Shown here: positions 3,361 through 5,374 of the stretch, in pieces
Layout: every line of letters begins with the position of its first letter
Position numbering within the stretch: position 1 is the stretch's first letter
From: Sterolibacterium sp964521075
GTDB taxonomy: Bacteria; Pseudomonadota; Gammaproteobacteria; Burkholderiales; Rhodocyclaceae
Direction: 5' to 3'
NCBI GenBank assembly: GCA_964521075.1
Contig: CAZFPI010000133.1
Span: 1-5,374, forward strand
Length of the DNA stretch: 5,374 nucleotides
Notes under the pieces: model-generated
The model's input: the letters and a program-made list of their open reading frames with translations, nothing else
Databases searched by the model: none
Told to the model about the DNA's origin: nothing
Made by a program: the position numbers and the translations under genes

Positions 3361-5374
3361 ATGACGCTGATTGATCTTATCCGCAATGCGGCGAATCTCA
3401 CGCCGGATCGTCAGATCGTTTTCGCCCAGCGCGATGGCCGGGACGTCGTTTGCACTTACGCCGGGCTTTATCGTCGTGCCTGCAGTGCCTTGTCGGTGTT
3501 GCAGTCCCATGGTATCGGGCCCGGGCAGCGTGTCGTCGTTCAGTGCCAGACGGCGCAGCGTCAAATCGAACTCTTCTGGGCCTGTGTGCTCGGGGGTATG
3601 GTCCCCGTACTCTTGCCGAAGGTTGCTTCCTGGCTTCGTGATTCCGACGCCTCCCGCAAGCTCGATGGCGTGACCAGGGTTCTTGGCGGGCCCCTGGTGG
3701 TGGTCGATGCCGACCAGAAAGCTGCCTATGCCGACGGAACGGCCAGACCGGTAGCCCATGGCTGTCGCTGGCTGGTCGATGACCCTCTGGCCGGAGATGC
3801 CGGGGCTGCCCGGATTTTTGACGCGGCCGAGGATGATCTTGTCTACCTGCAGTTTTCTTCCGGCTCGACAGGCCTGCCGAAGGGGGTACGGCTTACGCAT
3901 CGCAATCTTTTTTGCAATGTCAGGGAGATTGCCGATACCGTCAAGGCTCAGCCTGGCGAATCGACCCTGAGCTGGATGCCTTATTACCACGACATGGGCC
4001 TGATCGCCTTCCATCTCGTGCCGCTGTATCGGGGCATGGGGCAGATCAAGCTCGATGCGGCCGAGTTCATTGCCGAGCCGATGTTCTGGCTGCGCCAGAT
4101 CGCCCGTCATCACGCTGAAGTCATCAGCTCGCCAAATTTTGGCCTGCAGCACGTCCTCGATCGCGTTACGCCCGAGGATCTGGCGGAAGTTGATCTTTCC
4201 TGCGTTCGCCTGCTGTGTAACGGTGCAGAGCCGATTTCCGTGAATGTCATGCGCCGCTTCTGCGATCTTCTCGCTCCCGCAGGCTTCCGGCGCACGGCGA
4301 TGTTCCCCGTCTATGGCATGGCGGAAGCCTGTGTGGCCGTGACCTTCAGCCCGATAGAAACCGAGCCCCGTGTGCATCGCCTTGACCGCGAGCAGCTGAC
4401 TGCCGACGGTGTGGCTGTCGCCGCAACCGAGGATTCCCATCTGATCGAATACGTCGATGTCGGCTACCCGCTGCCTTCCGTCGAAGTGCGTGTGGCAGGC
4501 GAGCAGGGCGAAATCCTGCCCGATGCCCGGGTGGGCGAGGTGCAGATTCGCGGCACCAACGTAACCTCCGGCTACGAAGGGCAGGGAGATGTCAATCGCG
4601 GCCTGTTTACCGAAGATGGCTGGCTGAAAACCGGCGATCTTGGCTTTCTCGTGCAAGGGCGGCTGACTATCGCCGGGCGTCTCAAGGACGTCATCTTCGT
4701 CAGCGGCCGCAATGTCATGGCCTCCGATGTCGAGCGGGCCCTGTCAGAAACATTTGACCTGAAGGATGGCGGTGTTGCTGCCTGCGCGACGGTCGACCCG
4801 GTCACGGGGCATGACCGTGTCGTGATTTTCGTGGCCTCCCGGCGTCGTAGTGACGGCATCCGGCGCAAGGCGGATTTCTGGCTCTGGGCGCATGAAATCC
4901 GCCAGGCTGCCGAGGAATATCTCGCCCATCCGGTCGATTGCGTTTTGTCTTTGCCTCGTCTGCCGCGCACTTCCAGCGGCAAGCTGCAACGCTATCAACT
5001 GGCCCGGGAATGGGCCAGCGGTTTGTACGAGGACAAGCGGATCGAGTTCGAGACGCACGACCCGCGCAGGCAGACCGTCGCCCTCAAAGAAACTGCCCCG
5101 GCGGCGATGCAGGCTTCCCCCGCCGATGTTTCCGTGGCTACCGGCCAGGCCATTGACGCCATTGACGCCATGGGAACCATTGGAACCATTCGCAGCATCT
5201 GGGCGCAGGTACTGCGTTGCCCGGAATACGTCATCGGCGCGGAAACACCCTTTACGGAACTTGGCGGAACCTCTGTCAAGGCCATCGAGATGCTGGCCCG
5301 TGTCGAAGAACGCTTCGGGTGTGTGCTGGGCTATCCGATGCTGATCGAATGCCGGACGATAAACGATATCGTCG
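3361..5374 (+). CDS. Fatty acyl-AMP ligase (FAAL-type) adenylation domain fused to a PCP-type carrier domain, 3' end beyond window
   Basis: The frame is open from ATG 3361 to the window edge (671 codons, no stop), so the protein is C-terminally incomplete. Residues 1 to about 550 form an ANL-superfamily adenylating domain: P-loop FSSGSTGLPKG (165-175), SWMPYYHDMGLI (204-215), YGMAEA (318-323), KTGDLGFL (423-430), GRLKDVIFVSGRN (439-451) and RTSSGKLQR (536-544), with the expected catalytic Lys541. The YHDMGLI motif and the segment RVHRLDREQLTADG (337-350), where FAALs carry their extra insertion, favour acyl-AMP ligase over acyl-CoA ligase. A linker of about 50 residues follows. A carrier domain (about 605-671) carries FTELGGTSVKAIEML with phosphopantetheine attachment Ser638. 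The GGxS pattern is more like NRPS PCPs than fatty-acid ACPs. The inferred job is to adenylate an acyl chain and transfer it to the attached carrier, as in lipopeptide or polyketide initiation. Substrate and later domains are unknown. ATG 3361 fits the family N-terminus (TLIDLIRNAANLTPDR), although no strong Shine-Dalgarno sequence precedes it. Confidence 0.9.
   Translation, partial: MTLIDLIRNAANLTPDRQIVFAQRDGRDVVCTYAGLYRRACSALSVLQSHGIGPGQRVVVQCQTAQRQIELFWACVLGGMVPVLLPKVASWLRDSDASRKLDGVTRVLGGPLVVVDADQKAAYADGTARPVAHGCRWLVDDPLAGDAGAARIFDAAEDDLVYLQFSSGSTGLPKGVRLTHRNLFCNVREIADTVKAQPGESTLSWMPYYHDMGLIAFHLVPLYRGMGQIKLDAAEFIAEPMFWLRQIARHHAEVISSPNFGLQHVLDRVTPEDLAEVDLSCVRLLCNGAEPISVNVMRRFCDLLAPAGFRRTAMFPVYGMAEACVAVTFSPIETEPRVHRLDREQLTADGVAVAATEDSHLIEYVDVGYPLPSVEVRVAGEQGEILPDARVGEVQIRGTNVTSGYEGQGDVNRGLFTEDGWLKTGDLGFLVQGRLTIAGRLKDVIFVSGRNVMASDVERALSETFDLKDGGVAACATVDPVTGHDRVVIFVASRRRSDGIRRKADFWLWAHEIRQAAEEYLAHPVDCVLSLPRLPRTSSGKLQRYQLAREWASGLYEDKRIEFETHDPRRQTVALKETAPAAMQASPADVSVATGQAIDAIDAMGTIGTIRSIWAQVLRCPEYVIGAETPFTELGGTSVKAIEMLARVEERFGCVLGYPMLIECRTINDIV
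5149..5190 (+). repeat. Two adjacent 9-bp tandem duplications in the FAAL-carrier linker
   Basis: GCCATTGAC occurs twice in tandem at 5149-5166, followed by GCCATG, and GGAACCATT occurs twice in tandem at 5173-5190. They encode Ala-Ile-Asp twice, Ala-Met, then Gly-Thr-Ile twice, at residues 597-610 of the acyl-AMP ligase. This is at the junction of the linker and the first helix of the carrier domain. Each unit is three codons, so gain or loss of copies keeps the frame and only changes linker length. Confidence 0.85.

Noticed and set aside
3142..4656. A 504-codon open frame on the minus strand opposite the FAAL-carrier gene
   Set aside because: It lies almost wholly antisense to a gene with clear ANL and carrier motifs. 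Its translation is rich in His, Gly and Arg with no recognisable domain, and it is best explained as a shadow frame of GC-rich codons on the other strand.

Overview
The window looks like ordinary chromosomal DNA from a GC-rich Gram-negative bacterium. The most likely source is a betaproteobacterium, possibly Rhodocyclales-like. This rests on the style of the proteins (a single-domain PstS-like periplasmic protein, a NadC and a fused NAD(P)HX repair enzyme) and on GC-rich codon use. It is an inference without a database search. There are no rRNA or tRNA genes, CRISPR arrays, insertion sequences or phage genes that I can recognise.

Layout. (1) Positions 3-356, plus strand: the 3' part of a small secreted PstS-like (phosphate-type ABC transporter) substrate-binding protein; its start lies before the window. 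(2) Positions 357-607: a 251-bp gap between convergent genes. It holds a perfect 12-bp inverted repeat just after the PstS-like stop (370-396), a weak second hairpin (512-526) and a run of eight G (556-563). (3) Positions 608-3056, minus strand: a probable two-gene NAD unit. The first gene encodes the bifunctional NAD(P)HX epimerase/dehydratase (nnr/yjeF type, 518 aa). It is followed 49 bp later by nadC, quinolinate phosphoribosyltransferase (280 aa). One gene makes the NAD ring precursor and the other repairs damaged NAD(P)H, so the pair makes metabolic sense. (4) Positions 3057-3360: a 304-bp divergent intergenic region with a possible 39-aa small ORF, a 9-bp tandem duplication and a T8 tract. 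(5) Positions 3361-5374, plus strand: a large gene running off the right edge. It encodes an AMP-forming acyl-activating domain of fatty acyl-AMP ligase (FAAL) type, a low-complexity linker, and a phosphopantetheine carrier domain of PCP type. No stop codon is reached, so this may be the loading end of a larger lipid, polyketide or peptide assembly enzyme.

The part most likely to lead to something new is the right end. The FAAL-carrier protein appears to activate an acyl chain as its AMP ester and load it onto its own carrier, and the rest of the protein and gene cluster lies beyond position 5374. The tandem 9-bp repeats in its linker and the small ORF upstream are the secondary points of interest.
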